From NCBI RefSeq assembly GCF_004006295.1, contig NZ_CP026095.1, positions 2,342,001-2,406,000 on the forward strand: a stretch of 64,000 bases of DNA, in the 5' to 3' direction. Positions 42,718-51,842 of this stretch are shown here, one piece after another. Source of the DNA: Peribacillus asahii. GTDB taxonomy: Bacteria; Bacillota; Bacilli; Bacillales; DSM-1321. The position numbers and the translations under genes are program-made. Numbering within the stretch: the first letter of the stretch is position 1; every line of letters begins with the position of its first letter. The notes below the pieces were generated by a model. The model did not search any database. It saw nothing but the letters and a program-made list of their open reading frames with translations, and was not told where the DNA came from.

Positions 42718-44007
42718 TTAAAATCCGAACTGCTGAAAGATATTTCTTCTATACAGTTTATACACTTCTTTTCCAGCAATTTGATTAATAATCGCTGCAT
42801 TTCGATAAGCACCAAGCCCTAAGTCAGGTGCTCCTACTCCATGTGTATGAAGTTCACCATTTTGAATAAATAATGAAGCTCCATCAACTGTTGTTTTAAC
42901 TTTATATTGTTCATCTATTTCTAGCTGTCCTTGGTCATCAAACTTTACATACTGTTTCATTCCTTCTAAAAAGGAAGGTAATGAGCTTTGATAACCAGTT
43001 GCTAAAATCACTACATCACTTACCGTTTGCTGGTATACCCCTTGTTCATATTGATACAAGGTTAATCGTTGGCTGTCTTCTTGTTGTTCAATATTCGATA
43101 ATTCGGTTAACGCTTGAATTTTGATTGGTGTTTTCTCTCCACCAATTGTTCGTTCGTACAATAATTCATAAATATCGCTAATGGTGTTGACACTAATCCC
43201 TTTATAAAGCAGCGCTTGGTTTTGTAGTACTTGTTGCTTCTTTTTAGGTTCTAAATGATAAAAGTAGCGTGTATAATCCGGCGAAAAATGTTCTAAGCCA
43301 AGTTTTGAATATTCCATTGGATAAAACCCTTTAGAACGCGTGTACCAACTCAACTCATACTTTTGATCATCCTGCTGTTGTAATAAATCGTATACAATTT
43401 CAGCTGCACTTTGACCTGAGCCGACAACGGTAATACTTTTTGCTTTCAATGTTTGTTCGCGTTTCATTTTATAGTGAGCGGAATGATATAATTGATCACT
43501 ATACATCGACTGAAAGTCTTTTGGGAAAATTGGTTTCGTTCCAATCCCCATTACGATGTGACGACTGTAGTATGTTTTAACGCTTTCTTCATGTTGAACC
43601 GTTACTTCATAATAAGTATCTTCTTCTGTATGAAGCGTAATGTTTGTAACTTCACTGCTAAACTTCAAACCTCTTAAACGATTTGCGACCCATTGACAAT
43701 AGTGATTATATTCATTACGCGGAATTTGAAATTTTTCAAAAAAGTAAAACTGGTACAACCGTTTATTTTCATGCAAATAATTTAAAAAGCTATAGGGACT
43801 TGTTGGATCTACCATTGTTACCATATCAGCCATAAATGGAACTTGTAAGGTCGTTCCTTCAAGGAGCATACCAGGATGCCAATTGAATTGTGGCTTTTGT
43901 TCAAAACACATATATGTACATTCCGTTTTTTCAAGCAGTGCTGCTAATCCTAAATTAAATGGACCTACCCCTACGCCAATAATGTCTAAAATGTTCCGTT
44001 GTTCCAT
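42718..44007 (-). CDS. rhbE: Flavin N-monooxygenase of siderophore synthesis (IucD/SidA/RhbE family)
   Basis: A 429-residue class B flavin monooxygenase that hydroxylates the terminal amine of a diamine. The FAD motif is GVGVGPFNLGLAALLE near residue 8; FNWHPGMLLEG is the family's second block; the NADPH fold is VVGSGQSAAEIVYDLL; and ILATGYQSSLP lies late. In the rhb pathway the substrate would be 1,3-diaminopropane or its acetyl derivative. ATG 44007 follows AAGGTGG; the GTG at 44016 lies in that site. It overlaps the end of rhbD by 22 bases. Confidence 0.9.
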   Translation of the reverse strand: MEQRNILDIIGVGVGPFNLGLAALLEKTECTYMCFEQKPQFNWHPGMLLEGTTLQVPFMADMVTMVDPTSPYSFLNYLHENKRLYQFYFFEKFQIPRNEYNHYCQWVANRLRGLKFSSEVTNITLHTEEDTYYEVTVQHEESVKTYYSRHIVMGIGTKPIFPKDFQSMYSDQLYHSAHYKMKREQTLKAKSITVVGSGQSAAEIVYDLLQQQDDQKYELSWYTRSKGFYPMEYSKLGLEHFSPDYTRYFYHLEPKKKQQVLQNQALLYKGISVNTISDIYELLYERTIGGEKTPIKIQALTELSNIEQQEDSQRLTLYQYEQGVYQQTVSDVVILATGYQSSLPSFLEGMKQYVKFDDQGQLEIDEQYKVKTTVDGASLFIQNGELHTHGVGAPDLGLGAYRNAAIINQIAGKEVYKLYRRNIFQQFGF

Positions 44008-44468
44008 TGACTCCACCTTCTTTCAAATACTTCTCTTTCACAGCTAAGCAGTAATCCCGTCTTATCTGGTAATTTCACTTCCTTGATAGGCTGAAAACCG
44101 CATTTTTTAAATACTGCTATCATTTTTTCATTACGGATATCCGGTTCCGCTACAACTTTTTTCGTCTCAACCATTTCAAATTTTCTCTTTAAAATACTTA
44201 AAAGCAATGGATAAATATATCCCTTTCCTAAGTAGGCAGGTTCTCCAATTAATAAGTGAATACCTTGATCACCTGGATCGTTTGAATAGTATTCGCTAAT
44301 GATATCCCCTTCCACGGTATACGATTCCCAATAACTCATCGGCACTCCATTGATTTCACCTATTAGTAATTGTTGATGAGCATCCGTTAAAAATGTTTGT
44401 AAATGCCGCATATAAGCATCTCTATCGATATTTAAATTCCAATAAGGAATGACATGCGGCTCATTCAT
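43986..44468 (-). CDS. rhbD: Siderophore GNAT acetyltransferase (RhbD/IucB-like), 5' end frameshifted
   Basis: The 160 residues are most of an AlcB/IucB-type acetyltransferase: NEPHVIPYWNLNI, VPMSYWESYTVEGDIISEYY and GIHLLIGEPAYLGKGY. It would acetylate the hydroxylamine to make the hydroxamate. The frame stays open upstream of ATG 44468 and reads TFRPVSLKEDFDHLHRWMNE, the conserved family N-terminus, back to a stop at about 44556. An ATG at 44578, two bases after rhbC, opens MGLQTNYPFTIYDSR in the other frame. One extra base near 44531-44536 would join them into a normal protein of about 197 residues. From 44468 alone it lacks its first strand and helix. Confidence 0.8.
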   Translation of the reverse strand: MNEPHVIPYWNLNIDRDAYMRHLQTFLTDAHQQLLIGEINGVPMSYWESYTVEGDIISEYYSNDPGDQGIHLLIGEPAYLGKGYIYPLLLSILKRKFEMVETKKVVAEPDIRNEKMIAVFKKCGFQPIKEVKLPDKTGLLLSCEREVFERRWSQWNNGTF

Positions 44469-44580
44469 CCATCTATGTAAATGGTCAAAATCCTCTTTTA
44501 AAGAAACCGGACGAAATGTAAGCTCTTTCTTTACCGAGAGTCGTAAATTGTAAACGGGTAATTAGTTTGTAATCCCATTT

Positions 44581-46332
44581 TCATTGGTTCACACCCACTG
44601 CTTTATATAATGGATTATCTATGTTTACATAAACGGATTGAGTTTCTAGAGCTCCTACTAATTCATCCATATCATGAACACGTGTTAAGAAATTAGCTTT
44701 GCAAGGAAGCTCCTTATGTTCAAGCAGTGAAGTGACGAGCTGCGTATGATCTTGTAATAGATATGGTTTAAGTTCTTCTCGTAAAAGGGTCAATAGCTTC
44801 CTTTCATCGATAAGATTACTTACTCCAAATGCATTAATGAGCCCAAATATATGATTAAAAAATACATAATAACGGAAACGCTCCTCAGCAACCCCATCTT
44901 CACATACGGTATCACTTTCTCGATTCAATGTTGGCAGCAACTCACGCAACGCTGCTTCTTTTGATTTCATAAAATAGTAGCCTTGATTATCCCGATAATA
45001 AAATATTGACGGATAGCCATCTTGATCTAAGTGAATAATCGAGTTTTGTTGATGTGCTTCTAAAGCAATTCCTTTCTGTGTATATAACCACAGCATTGGT
45101 TTTAACGTGATATCGATGTAACGTTTAAACCAAATCTCACTCGCTTGTTCAGTAGTAAGATTGTTATTATTACAAATGTTCCGAATAATGTTCGTGAGTT
45201 GTGATACTTCATTAAATACATGGTCTTGACATAAGCTGGCTAGAAGAGTCGTATTGTATCCTTCTTCTTTAAACGGATTGTCACGAATCATCACTTCAAA
45301 TCCAAGTTCCTCATCGCCTAACATGACAAAAGCTGGGTCTTTAATAAATTGAAAAGCAGGATATTGAGCGTGTAATTCACTTTCCAAACTTGCTTGTAGT
45401 AATCTTGCTACCTCCACACCACGATTCAGTTCCTTCACTTTATTTACACGTAAAGAATTTGTGATTTTTACAGGAATCGAGAATTTATACATAACATCAG
45501 CATCAGGACTATATACTGTACGCACAGACGATGTTGGATAAAAGAGCCCACCCTGCGGACCTAAATAAGTAAGCTGCTCTTTATGTATCCAATTAGTCAC
45601 TTCTTTTTTCCCTAGTAAAAAGCGTGCTTGAAGTGGATGCATCGGTATGAGCGTATATTCATCATCTTGACAATATTTCAAGGCAAACTCCTTTGATATT
45701 GTTTTATCTTGTATTAATTGCTTTTTTATTATATTTGTAGCTGACTGACTATAAGCCGATTGTTCTTTAACAATTGAACGATGCGCTCTAAAATAATGAA
45801 GCTGAAAATTCCCTTTTAATTCTGGAGCAAATATAAATTCTTCTTCAGGTAAAATACCTTGACGACTTTTTGGTGTTGGATGAAGCTGATGACCAATTAA
45901 TAAAGATTGCTCTGACTGTAAAAATGTTTTATCCCATTTGTAGCATTCTTCTAATTCATGTTTCCTTTTTTCAATAAATAGATTCATATTTTCATAACTT
46001 AAAAGAACACGTACGATGAAATCATTAACCTGTAATAAATCATCCGTTACTTCTTTCATTAACAGTGAGAGAAGTGTAATCATATCAAGCTCCTTCATTT
46101 CTTGATGATGGATTTGATAACATAACTCTCGCTTAAATAAGTGCCGACCTGTTACGGAGCGGTATTTTACAGGCAAATAAAGAGTTACTGGTTGTTTCTT
46201 TAATTCAATGACTAATACTTCTTCATTAGATATGCCGTTTACGGATCGCCATATCCCCTGTCCTGTTTCTCGAATATAGCAATTGATTAGGTTTTGCATC
46301 GTAATAAAACTAGCTGATAGTTGCGTGTTCAC
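44581..46332 (-). CDS. rhbC: NIS siderophore synthetase, IucA/RhbC-like
   Basis: A 583-residue IucA/IucC-family synthetase. Motifs are GHQLHPTPKSRQGI (near residue 150), MHPLQARFLLGKKEV, SSVRTVYSPDADVMYKFSIP and EAHQQNSIIHLDQDG with the catalytic/ATP residues. It would make the first citrate-amine bond; RhbF makes the second. GTG 46332 is chosen because AAAGGAGG lies nine bases before it; the TTG start 24 bases upstream would be inside that site. It overlaps rhbB by 23 bases, indicating translational coupling. Intact. Confidence 0.9.
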   Translation of the reverse strand: MNTQLSASFITMQNLINCYIRETGQGIWRSVNGISNEEVLVIELKKQPVTLYLPVKYRSVTGRHLFKRELCYQIHHQEMKELDMITLLSLLMKEVTDDLLQVNDFIVRVLLSYENMNLFIEKRKHELEECYKWDKTFLQSEQSLLIGHQLHPTPKSRQGILPEEEFIFAPELKGNFQLHYFRAHRSIVKEQSAYSQSATNIIKKQLIQDKTISKEFALKYCQDDEYTLIPMHPLQARFLLGKKEVTNWIHKEQLTYLGPQGGLFYPTSSVRTVYSPDADVMYKFSIPVKITNSLRVNKVKELNRGVEVARLLQASLESELHAQYPAFQFIKDPAFVMLGDEELGFEVMIRDNPFKEEGYNTTLLASLCQDHVFNEVSQLTNIIRNICNNNNLTTEQASEIWFKRYIDITLKPMLWLYTQKGIALEAHQQNSIIHLDQDGYPSIFYYRDNQGYYFMKSKEAALRELLPTLNRESDTVCEDGVAEERFRYYVFFNHIFGLINAFGVSNLIDERKLLTLLREELKPYLLQDHTQLVTSLLEHKELPCKANFLTRVHDMDELVGALETQSVYVNIDNPLYKAVGVNQ

Positions 46333-47830
46333 GTAATCGTTCCTCCTTTTTTTCAAGGTCTTTTCCTAGACTAATCACTTCATCTAATCGTTTAACCGTT
46401 TCATCAAATGTAATTAACGGATTTAACATGGTCAGTTTCAAGTAGACTTGCCCGTGATTCTTTGTTTTCGCCATAATCAATCGGCCCTGGTCATAGAAAA
46501 GCTGTTGAATGGACTGATTGATAGTATTTTCAAATAATCGCTGTTTTTGCTTATCTTTGTAACGAATGTTTGGTTGATAACGAAATACTATCGCATTCAT
46601 TTCAGGGGTATTCAACAATTCGATATCTTTTCTCTCTTGTAAATAATCAGCTGTCTGTCTCGCCGTTCTAATTGTGTAATCAATCATGTCACCAAACTCT
46701 TGTTTACCGACTGCTTGAAATGTCAACCATATTTTAAGAGCATCAAACCGTTTCGTCGTCTGAATACTACGGTCAACTAAATGAAGCTGTGAATCTTCTT
46801 CTGGATTTAAATAATCGGCATGCAGTTGGATGTGCTCAAACATAGAGGCATTTTTCACAAAAAATGCGCCACAGCTAACTGGCTGATAAAACCATTTATG
46901 AAAGTCTAACGTAATAGAATCTGCTTTATGTAAATAAGAAACTAGATGACTATATTCGTGCGAGAATAGTAAAGCGCCTCCGTACGCCGCATCTGCATGC
47001 AGCCATATATTTTCTCTTTCGGTTAATTTACTTAGTTCATGAAGTGGATCAATACTTCCAAAATCAGTTGTTCCTATCGTCGCCACAACTGCGAATGGGA
47101 TATCCCCTTGCTTTTTTACTCTTTCGATTTCTTCATATAAATGCTCAGGACACATTTCAAAGCGTTCATTCGTTTTTATTGTTACGACAGATTGCATACC
47201 AAGACCTAATTGAGCAGCTGATTGCTGTACGGTAAAGTGGGCTTTTTCCGAACAAAAAATTCGAAATTTCTGCGCCTCCGCTGGTAATCCCTGCTTACTC
47301 ACATTGATGGAAAAATGCTTAGCGCAATATTCATTACGAGCTAACAGCAAGGCCATATAGTTGGATTGCGTACCGCCGCTCGTGAACACTCCAGAAGCAG
47401 TTTTAGGATAATTAATCTTTTTAATCATTTCCTGAATAACACCGTCTTCTATATAAGTAGCTACCGGACTTTGATCCCATGAGTCCATCGATTGATTGAG
47501 AGCCGTAATAATTACTTCGGCAGCAAGAGCTGGAATCATAGGTGGACAGTGCAAATGAGCCATCGCACCAGAATGAGAAATATGTAACGAATACTTCATG
47601 ACCAGATGCTGTATAGACTCGAAAATAGCATTTGGTAGCTTCCCTTCATTTTCAAGCTTTACAAATTCTGCAGTTTTCTTTTGGATATCCTCCATCTCAA
47701 TATATTCATATGGTTTTTCAAGGCTTTGATAGTGGGTACCCACTAGTTTTACTACTTCTGACATATATTGATAATAGTTATTAATACTATTTACAGACGA
47801 TGATAAAAACCACTGATCGAATGATGTCAC
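46310..47830 (-). CDS. rhbB: L-2,4-diaminobutyrate decarboxylase (PLP)
   Basis: A 506-residue group II PLP decarboxylase. ASGVFTSGGTQSNYMALL lies near residue 140, the cofactor-stacking HADAAYGGALLF near 280, and the Schiff-base Lys is in SITLDFHKWFYQPVSCG near 320. In the rhb pathway it converts L-2,4-diaminobutyrate to 1,3-diaminopropane, the backbone amine of schizokinen/rhizobactin. The start is GTG 47830 behind GGGTGA, three bases after rhbA stops. Intact and tightly coupled to rhbA and rhbC. Confidence 0.92.
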   Translation of the reverse strand: MTSFDQWFLSSSVNSINNYYQYMSEVVKLVGTHYQSLEKPYEYIEMEDIQKKTAEFVKLENEGKLPNAIFESIQHLVMKYSLHISHSGAMAHLHCPPMIPALAAEVIITALNQSMDSWDQSPVATYIEDGVIQEMIKKINYPKTASGVFTSGGTQSNYMALLLARNEYCAKHFSINVSKQGLPAEAQKFRIFCSEKAHFTVQQSAAQLGLGMQSVVTIKTNERFEMCPEHLYEEIERVKKQGDIPFAVVATIGTTDFGSIDPLHELSKLTERENIWLHADAAYGGALLFSHEYSHLVSYLHKADSITLDFHKWFYQPVSCGAFFVKNASMFEHIQLHADYLNPEEDSQLHLVDRSIQTTKRFDALKIWLTFQAVGKQEFGDMIDYTIRTARQTADYLQERKDIELLNTPEMNAIVFRYQPNIRYKDKQKQRLFENTINQSIQQLFYDQGRLIMAKTKNHGQVYLKLTMLNPLITFDETVKRLDEVISLGKDLEKKEERLREHATIS

Positions 47831-47833
47831 GAT

Positions 47834-49195
47834 TTATTTCACCCATTTCCTTTCAGCTGCTTTTATCGCATCTTCAAAACGAACAAGCACTTCATCTATT
47901 TGTTCTTTTGTCATAATTAACGGCGGTAGTAATCGAATAACGGCCCCGTGTCTTCCACCTACTTCTAAAATGACACCGCGATCAAAACATTCTTTTTGAA
48001 TAGCTTTTGCAAGTTCTCCATCTCCTGGATAACTTCCGATTGAATTAGGTGCTTGGGTCTTATCCACTATTTCCACACCAATCATTAAACCTCGACCACG
48101 TACATCACCAATCGATTTTACTTGTTGCTGAAGTTTTTTTAGCTGTGTTTGCATATACTGCCCTAGTTGATGAGCATGTTCAGGTAAATGATGCTCCTTA
48201 ATATATTGTAAAGTGGCTCGACCGGTTGCCATTGCTAATTGATTGCCTCGAAACGTTCCAATATGTGCACCAGATTCCCATTTATCTAATTTTTTATCGT
48301 AAATAACAACGGATAAAGGTAAGCTTCCTCCAATTGCTTTTGATAAAACGAGCACATCAGGTTCAATATCAGCATGTTCAAATGCAAACATCTTTCCTGT
48401 ACGGCCAATGCCTGTTTGTACTTCATCAATAATAAGCGGGATGTTTCTTTCTCTTGTAATACGTCTCAATTGTTTTAACCATTCAATAGGTGCTGGTACG
48501 GAGCCACCTTCTCCTTGAACGACTTCTACGATAATTCCCGCTGGTGTGACAATTCCACTTTCAGGATCATCTAATGTGTTTTCAATATATGTACTAATAA
48601 ATTCATGTCCATTCTTCCCAATTCCAAATGGGCAGCGATATTCATATGGATATGGTAAGAAATGTGTATCAGGCAATAGGGCATGAATATGCTTTTTGGG
48701 ACTCGTAGTTCCACTAATACTTAACGTTCCGTGAGTTGATCCATGATATCCGCCTTGAAAAGATAGAATGGAACGATTCCCTGTTGCTGTTTTGACAAGC
48801 TTAAGAGCTGCTTCGATTGCATCTCCACCAGTAGGTCCACAAAATTGAATTTTCGCTTTACGAGCAAATGACTCTGGTAGACTAGCAAATACTTCATCAA
48901 CAAATGCTTCTTTAACAGGTGTTGTTAAATCTAGAGTATGTAATGGTATTAAGTTATTAAGTACCTCTTGAATCGCCTCATGAACAACATCATGGTTATG
49001 ACCAAGAGCTAATGTACCTGCTCCGGCTAAACAATCAAAATATTCTTTGCCATCCATATCCGTAATCATGACACCTTTTGCTTTTTGGATTGCTAATGGC
49101 AGTCGTCGTGGATAAGACCTAGCATTGGACTCTCGAATCTCTTGCGTAGAAAGCAAAGTTTCGTTGGACACTAAAGGTTTAATTAGAGTAGACAT
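47834..49195 (-). CDS. rhbA: Diaminobutyrate--2-oxoglutarate aminotransferase (PLP)
   Basis: A 453-residue class III aminotransferase. FDCLAGAGTLALGHNHD lies near residue 55; the substrate/PLP block FCGPTGGDAIEAALKL near 120; IIDEVQTGIGRTGKMFAFEH near 245; and the PLP Lys in VLSKAIGGSLPLSVV near 285. It makes L-2,4-diaminobutyrate from aspartate semialdehyde and glutamate, the committed precursor step. ATG 49195 follows AGGAGG. First gene of the siderophore operon, with two Fur-box-like sites just upstream, so it is probably repressed by iron. Confidence 0.93.
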   Translation of the reverse strand: MSTLIKPLVSNETLLSTQEIRESNARSYPRRLPLAIQKAKGVMITDMDGKEYFDCLAGAGTLALGHNHDVVHEAIQEVLNNLIPLHTLDLTTPVKEAFVDEVFASLPESFARKAKIQFCGPTGGDAIEAALKLVKTATGNRSILSFQGGYHGSTHGTLSISGTTSPKKHIHALLPDTHFLPYPYEYRCPFGIGKNGHEFISTYIENTLDDPESGIVTPAGIIVEVVQGEGGSVPAPIEWLKQLRRITRERNIPLIIDEVQTGIGRTGKMFAFEHADIEPDVLVLSKAIGGSLPLSVVIYDKKLDKWESGAHIGTFRGNQLAMATGRATLQYIKEHHLPEHAHQLGQYMQTQLKKLQQQVKSIGDVRGRGLMIGVEIVDKTQAPNSIGSYPGDGELAKAIQKECFDRGVILEVGGRHGAVIRLLPPLIMTKEQIDEVLVRFEDAIKAAERKWVK

Positions 49196-49223
49196 ATCAT
49201 ATCCTCCTAATATTTTTTTAATT

Positions 49224-49242
49224 GATATTGATTATCACTCGC
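49224..49242. promoter_or_regulatory. Fur box 1 of the siderophore operon
   Basis: GATATTGATTATCACTCGC resembles the 19-bp consensus GATAATGATTATCATTATC, keeping the TGATTATCA core. It lies about 30 bases before rhbA. Confidence 0.7.
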
Positions 49243-49257
49243 ATATAAACAATAAAT

Positions 49258-49276
49258 GAAAATGATTATCGATGTC
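49258..49276. promoter_or_regulatory. Fur box 2 of the siderophore operon
   Basis: GAAAATGATTATCGATGTC keeps the AATGATTATC core of the Fur consensus. With box 1 it brackets the likely promoter, so Fur-Fe(II) should silence the whole operon. Confidence 0.75.
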
Positions 49277-49671
49277 AATGTAATTTTAAGAAAATAAGAA
49301 ATTATTCCTATTTTCAGCACCTTGTAGAAATTTATAAAATATCTTCCTTTTCCTTCTTCCAAATACACGCTTAATCTACATAATGCTCTTTTTTAGATGT
49401 TGGCTTGAAAATTTATACGGAAAGATGAGTAACGTTTTAGCATTCAAATGGTATGCTTTAATTGTGTGGAGGGGTAACTATTTATTTGAAGTAAATATTT
49501 TTTCAGAAAAATAATTTTCGGAAAAAGTAACCAAGATTTCCTTATAAAGAATCTTTCCTTTATTTATTGATATTGGAGGAGAAACGTAACAAATGATACT
49601 TGCTATCTTAGCTTATAACTAATACAATCCAGGTGAATTTATTCTGCTAATCAAATAAATATCTATATAAT
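49277..49671. other. Gene-free stretch upstream of the siderophore operon
   Basis: About 395 AT-rich bases. A nine-codon frame at 49592-49621 behind GGAGGAG (MILAILAYN) is the only thing with a ribosome site; it may be a stub. Nothing else is supported. Confidence 0.4.
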
Positions 49672-49708
49672 AAAACAAACCGGTCTGAATATAACCGGTT
49701 TGTTTTAT
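49672..49708 (-). terminator. Terminator of the small gene at 49714
   Basis: AAAACAAACCGGT pairs with ACCGGTTTGTTTT (perfect 13 bp), starting six bases past the stop codon, with T-rich sequence on the minus strand. Confidence 0.8.
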
Positions 49709-49713
49709 TTAAA

Positions 49714-49848
49714 CTACACACCATCTGTTTTATCGCTCTGATCTTTGTTTCTTTTGTTTCCTTTACTGTTGTCTCCGCTGACAGAAGCCTGGCCATGTAA
49801 TTGTGGTGAATTTTGATTACGGCTGCCTTTATTAAATTTTTTTGTCAT
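49714..49848 (-). CDS. Small hydrophilic protein (possibly a minor spore protein)
   Basis: ATG 49848 behind AAAGGAGATG opens 44 codons. The product is rich in Asn, Lys, Gln, Ser and Gly (NKGSRNQNSPQLHGQ, then KGNKRNKDQSDK) with no hydrophobic core, signal or cysteine. Such disordered 40-50-residue proteins with strong ribosome sites and their own terminator are typical of minor small acid-soluble spore proteins in Bacillus (SspP-like N-S-P-x-x-H spacing), but I cannot match it to a named family. Coding is likely; role is inferred. Confidence 0.55.
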   Translation of the reverse strand: MTKKFNKGSRNQNSPQLHGQASVSGDNSKGNKRNKDQSDKTDGV

Positions 49849-50394
49849 ATCCCACATCTCCTTTCTTACTTCACATACAGTTTGTCCCTTTTTGCTAAAC
49901 TTATGTTTTCCTCTAAAAAATAGCTACGATTATTATCAAATATTCGCAATGTTTGTACTCATTATGAATATTCGTATAATAAAAATTAACATTTACACCC
50001 AGATTGTTTAAAAAAGAAAAAACAACAAAACAAGAAAGTGAATTTATATCCACCCTCTTGTTTTGTTGTTTTATTCCATTTCTTCTCTCGATCAATTTAT
50101 ACATTTTCAGTTTCTTAATAAAAATAATTTCTCTAAAACTCTTATCAGAATAAATATTTGTTCTAAATCATCTAAAATAATACTTTTACTTGTATAATAT
50201 TAACATCGTTCACTTATAAAAACGTAAGTCACTTCATTTTCGGTGAAAATACTATCTTGATTTAAAATGAGCGGCATGGTAGGCTTTATTACTTCTCGAA
50301 ATATGCCTTAGTATGTGGCTTTTTGATTTCATTATACCTCTTCAACCCACACAAGATTTATTAATTACAAAATTAAAATTAGCTCAAAATTCAA
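49849..50394. other. Gene-free stretch with a strong hairpin
   Basis: About 545 bases. The only clear element is the hairpin at 50019-50072. The frame covering 49913-50104 on the minus strand reads through that hairpin and is not supported. Confidence 0.45.
50019..50072. terminator. Long terminator-like hairpin
   Basis: AAAACAACAAAACAAGA pairs with TCTTGTTTTGTTGTTTT (17 bp, perfect) around about 20 bases. A- and T-tracts make it symmetrical. It lies far from any gene end. Confidence 0.55.
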
Positions 50395-50628
50395 TTATCG
50401 AATACTTAATTTACTTGTTTCAAAACTAAAGGGTCTGGCTTGTACAAAAAATGATTCTGGCTTTTGTGCCCCGCGTTTGTCCAACTCAAAAAAAAGCTTT
50501 TTGTATTCAACAATACATAATTCCCCATCGATATAACTTTTTTGAATATAATCTAGCAATTCATTGACATCTAATGGGTTTTTATCCTTTGCCAATTTAA
50601 ACTGATGTATTAAATCTTCTACTAACAT
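50395..50628 (-). CDS. YppF-like small protein
   Basis: A 77-residue soluble protein behind GGGTGATT. Its middle, NPLDVNELLDYIQKSYIDGEL, then YKKLFFELDKRGAQKP, matches the pattern of Bacillus YppF-like proteins (N-E-L-L-D-x-x-x-x-x-Y-I-x-G-x-I, then a second helix ending G-A). Function is unknown in the family. I start at ATG 50628; the extra residues to 50646 lie upstream of the ribosome site. The usual ypp neighbours are not next to it. Confidence 0.55.
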   Translation of the reverse strand: MLVEDLIHQFKLAKDKNPLDVNELLDYIQKSYIDGELCIVEYKKLFFELDKRGAQKPESFFVQARPFSFETSKLSIR

Positions 50629-50762
50629 AGTAATCACCCATTCCACTTGTATTTTTTCAAAATAATGTATGACCTTACAAATATTGTATCATGTGAATTA
50701 CTCTTCACTTATTTTTTTGAAAATTCAAACTTACGACATGTTTTTACAATATTTTTTAATCA

Positions 50763-51149
50763 TTACCGAAGAGGTTTTTTCTCTAATATACTCTTAAAAT
50801 TCTTTCTGTAGCAAAAAAGCAGATAACTATGAGCGATGACGAGGATTACTGCTAAAAGAAGTAACGAACGATCTAAAAACAAGTGAAGCAAGAAAATGTT
50901 GGCTACAATCGGAGATAGTATTGCAAGGGCTAATGGAACGAAGACATTTATCAAAAGGAAAACTCCACATATAATTTCTAAAGATTTTTCAACAATCAAT
51001 AGATATTCAAATTCAAATAATGCCATTGCTTCAGGACTAGTTGCTATAAAGGGTTCGAGTCCAAAAATTACAAAATAACCATTTAAACCTGCAGTTAAGA
51101 AAATGATCGCTAAAAAAAATCTTGTTATATGAACGAATAATTTAGTCAA
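50763..51149 (-). CDS. DoxX-like membrane protein
   Basis: A 128-residue membrane protein with four hydrophobic helices. IFLTAGLNGYF in the first, the central VEKSLEIICGVFLLINVFVPLAL, given here as VEKSLEIICGVFLL and INVFVPLAL, and ANIFLLHLFLD match the DoxX/YphA-type pattern of small quinone-linked or unknown-function membrane proteins. TTG 51149 is preferred because GGAGG is seven bases before it; the GTG at 51158 lies inside the site. No operon partner. Confidence 0.65.
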   Translation of the reverse strand: MTKLFVHITRFFLAIIFLTAGLNGYFVIFGLEPFIATSPEAMALFEFEYLLIVEKSLEIICGVFLLINVFVPLALAILSPIVANIFLLHLFLDRSLLLLAVILVIAHSYLLFCYRKNFKSILEKKPLR

Positions 51150-51229
51150 TTTGCACACCTCCTATTAGAATCTATTCAACGTATATTAATCATAGTCTGA
51201 AAATGAAAATAGGAAATGTCATTCATCAT

Positions 51230-51505
51230 TTAAATGCAGATTTTAAAAATCAAACTTGCACCGATACCTGCTGCTAAAAAGAAAATAGTTGCTGTACCGC
51301 ACCCCCGACGTTCAGCCAAGTCTTCAGCATATTCTTTTGCACAATGTCTGCATAAAGCGTATCCCTTCTTTATCGCCTCTTCTTCTTTAATTTTTCTTGC
51401 CGGGGTTTTCCCCTTTAGAATTCGCGAAGTAGTGGGACAGTCATCGTCGAAGTAGTGATAAAATTTACCTGTTCTAGTAATATAGACCTCATCACCTTTA
51501 TGCAT
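51230..51505 (-). CDS. Small protein with a Cys/His metal-site-like domain and a C-terminal helix
   Basis: A 91-residue protein behind GGATGGTGA. Residues 1-60 have an H-Y-F-D-D-D-C-P-T-T-S core and ALCRHCAKEYAEDLA, giving one Cys, then a CxxC pair flanked by His, a likely zinc site similar to the phage-type H-x-x-x-C...C-x-x-C repeat. Residues 70-88 (ATIFFLAAGIGASLIFKI) form a membrane helix, so the zinc domain faces the cytosol if the helix is a tail anchor. No family name is recognised. Confidence 0.5.
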   Translation of the reverse strand: MHKGDEVYITRTGKFYHYFDDDCPTTSRILKGKTPARKIKEEEAIKKGYALCRHCAKEYAEDLAERRGCGTATIFFLAAGIGASLIFKICI

Positions 51506-51689
51506 TGTATATCACCATCCTTCATTTTAGTATTAGATCACATCATTTAAGAAGCTCTGGATATCTTCCAATCCAACTTCTCAAGTACATTATGTTATAA
51601 GAATAATCAATAAAGGTCTTGATATACTTAACAAAAAGAACCAAAATGAGTTTTAGCATTTTGGAAATACTAGTGTAAGGAGGTGTCAT

Positions 51690-51821
51690 ATGAGTAAAAA
51701 AAATCGTGGTGCAAAAGCATTTAGTGGAGTAAATCCTCAAGGATATTCAACAGGAACAGAGCGGGAAAGACAACCAAAGTCCCAACTTGAGAATGCCGCT
51801 AAGAAAAATAATACAAAATAA
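51690..51821 (+). CDS. Small basic hydrophilic protein
   Basis: A textbook ribosome site, TAAGGAGGTG, precedes ATG 51690 and 43 codons. The product is Lys/Asn/Gln/Gly-rich (KKNRGAKAFSGVNPQGY, then TERERQPKSQLENAAKK), with no membrane or Cys features. A perfect terminator starts 22 bases after the stop. Everything suggests a real, independently expressed small gene, maybe a minor spore protein, but I do not recognise the family. Confidence 0.6.
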   Translation: MSKKNRGAKAFSGVNPQGYSTGTERERQPKSQLENAAKKNNTK

Positions 51822-51842
51822 CAAATATGTCTTAGATAAGGA

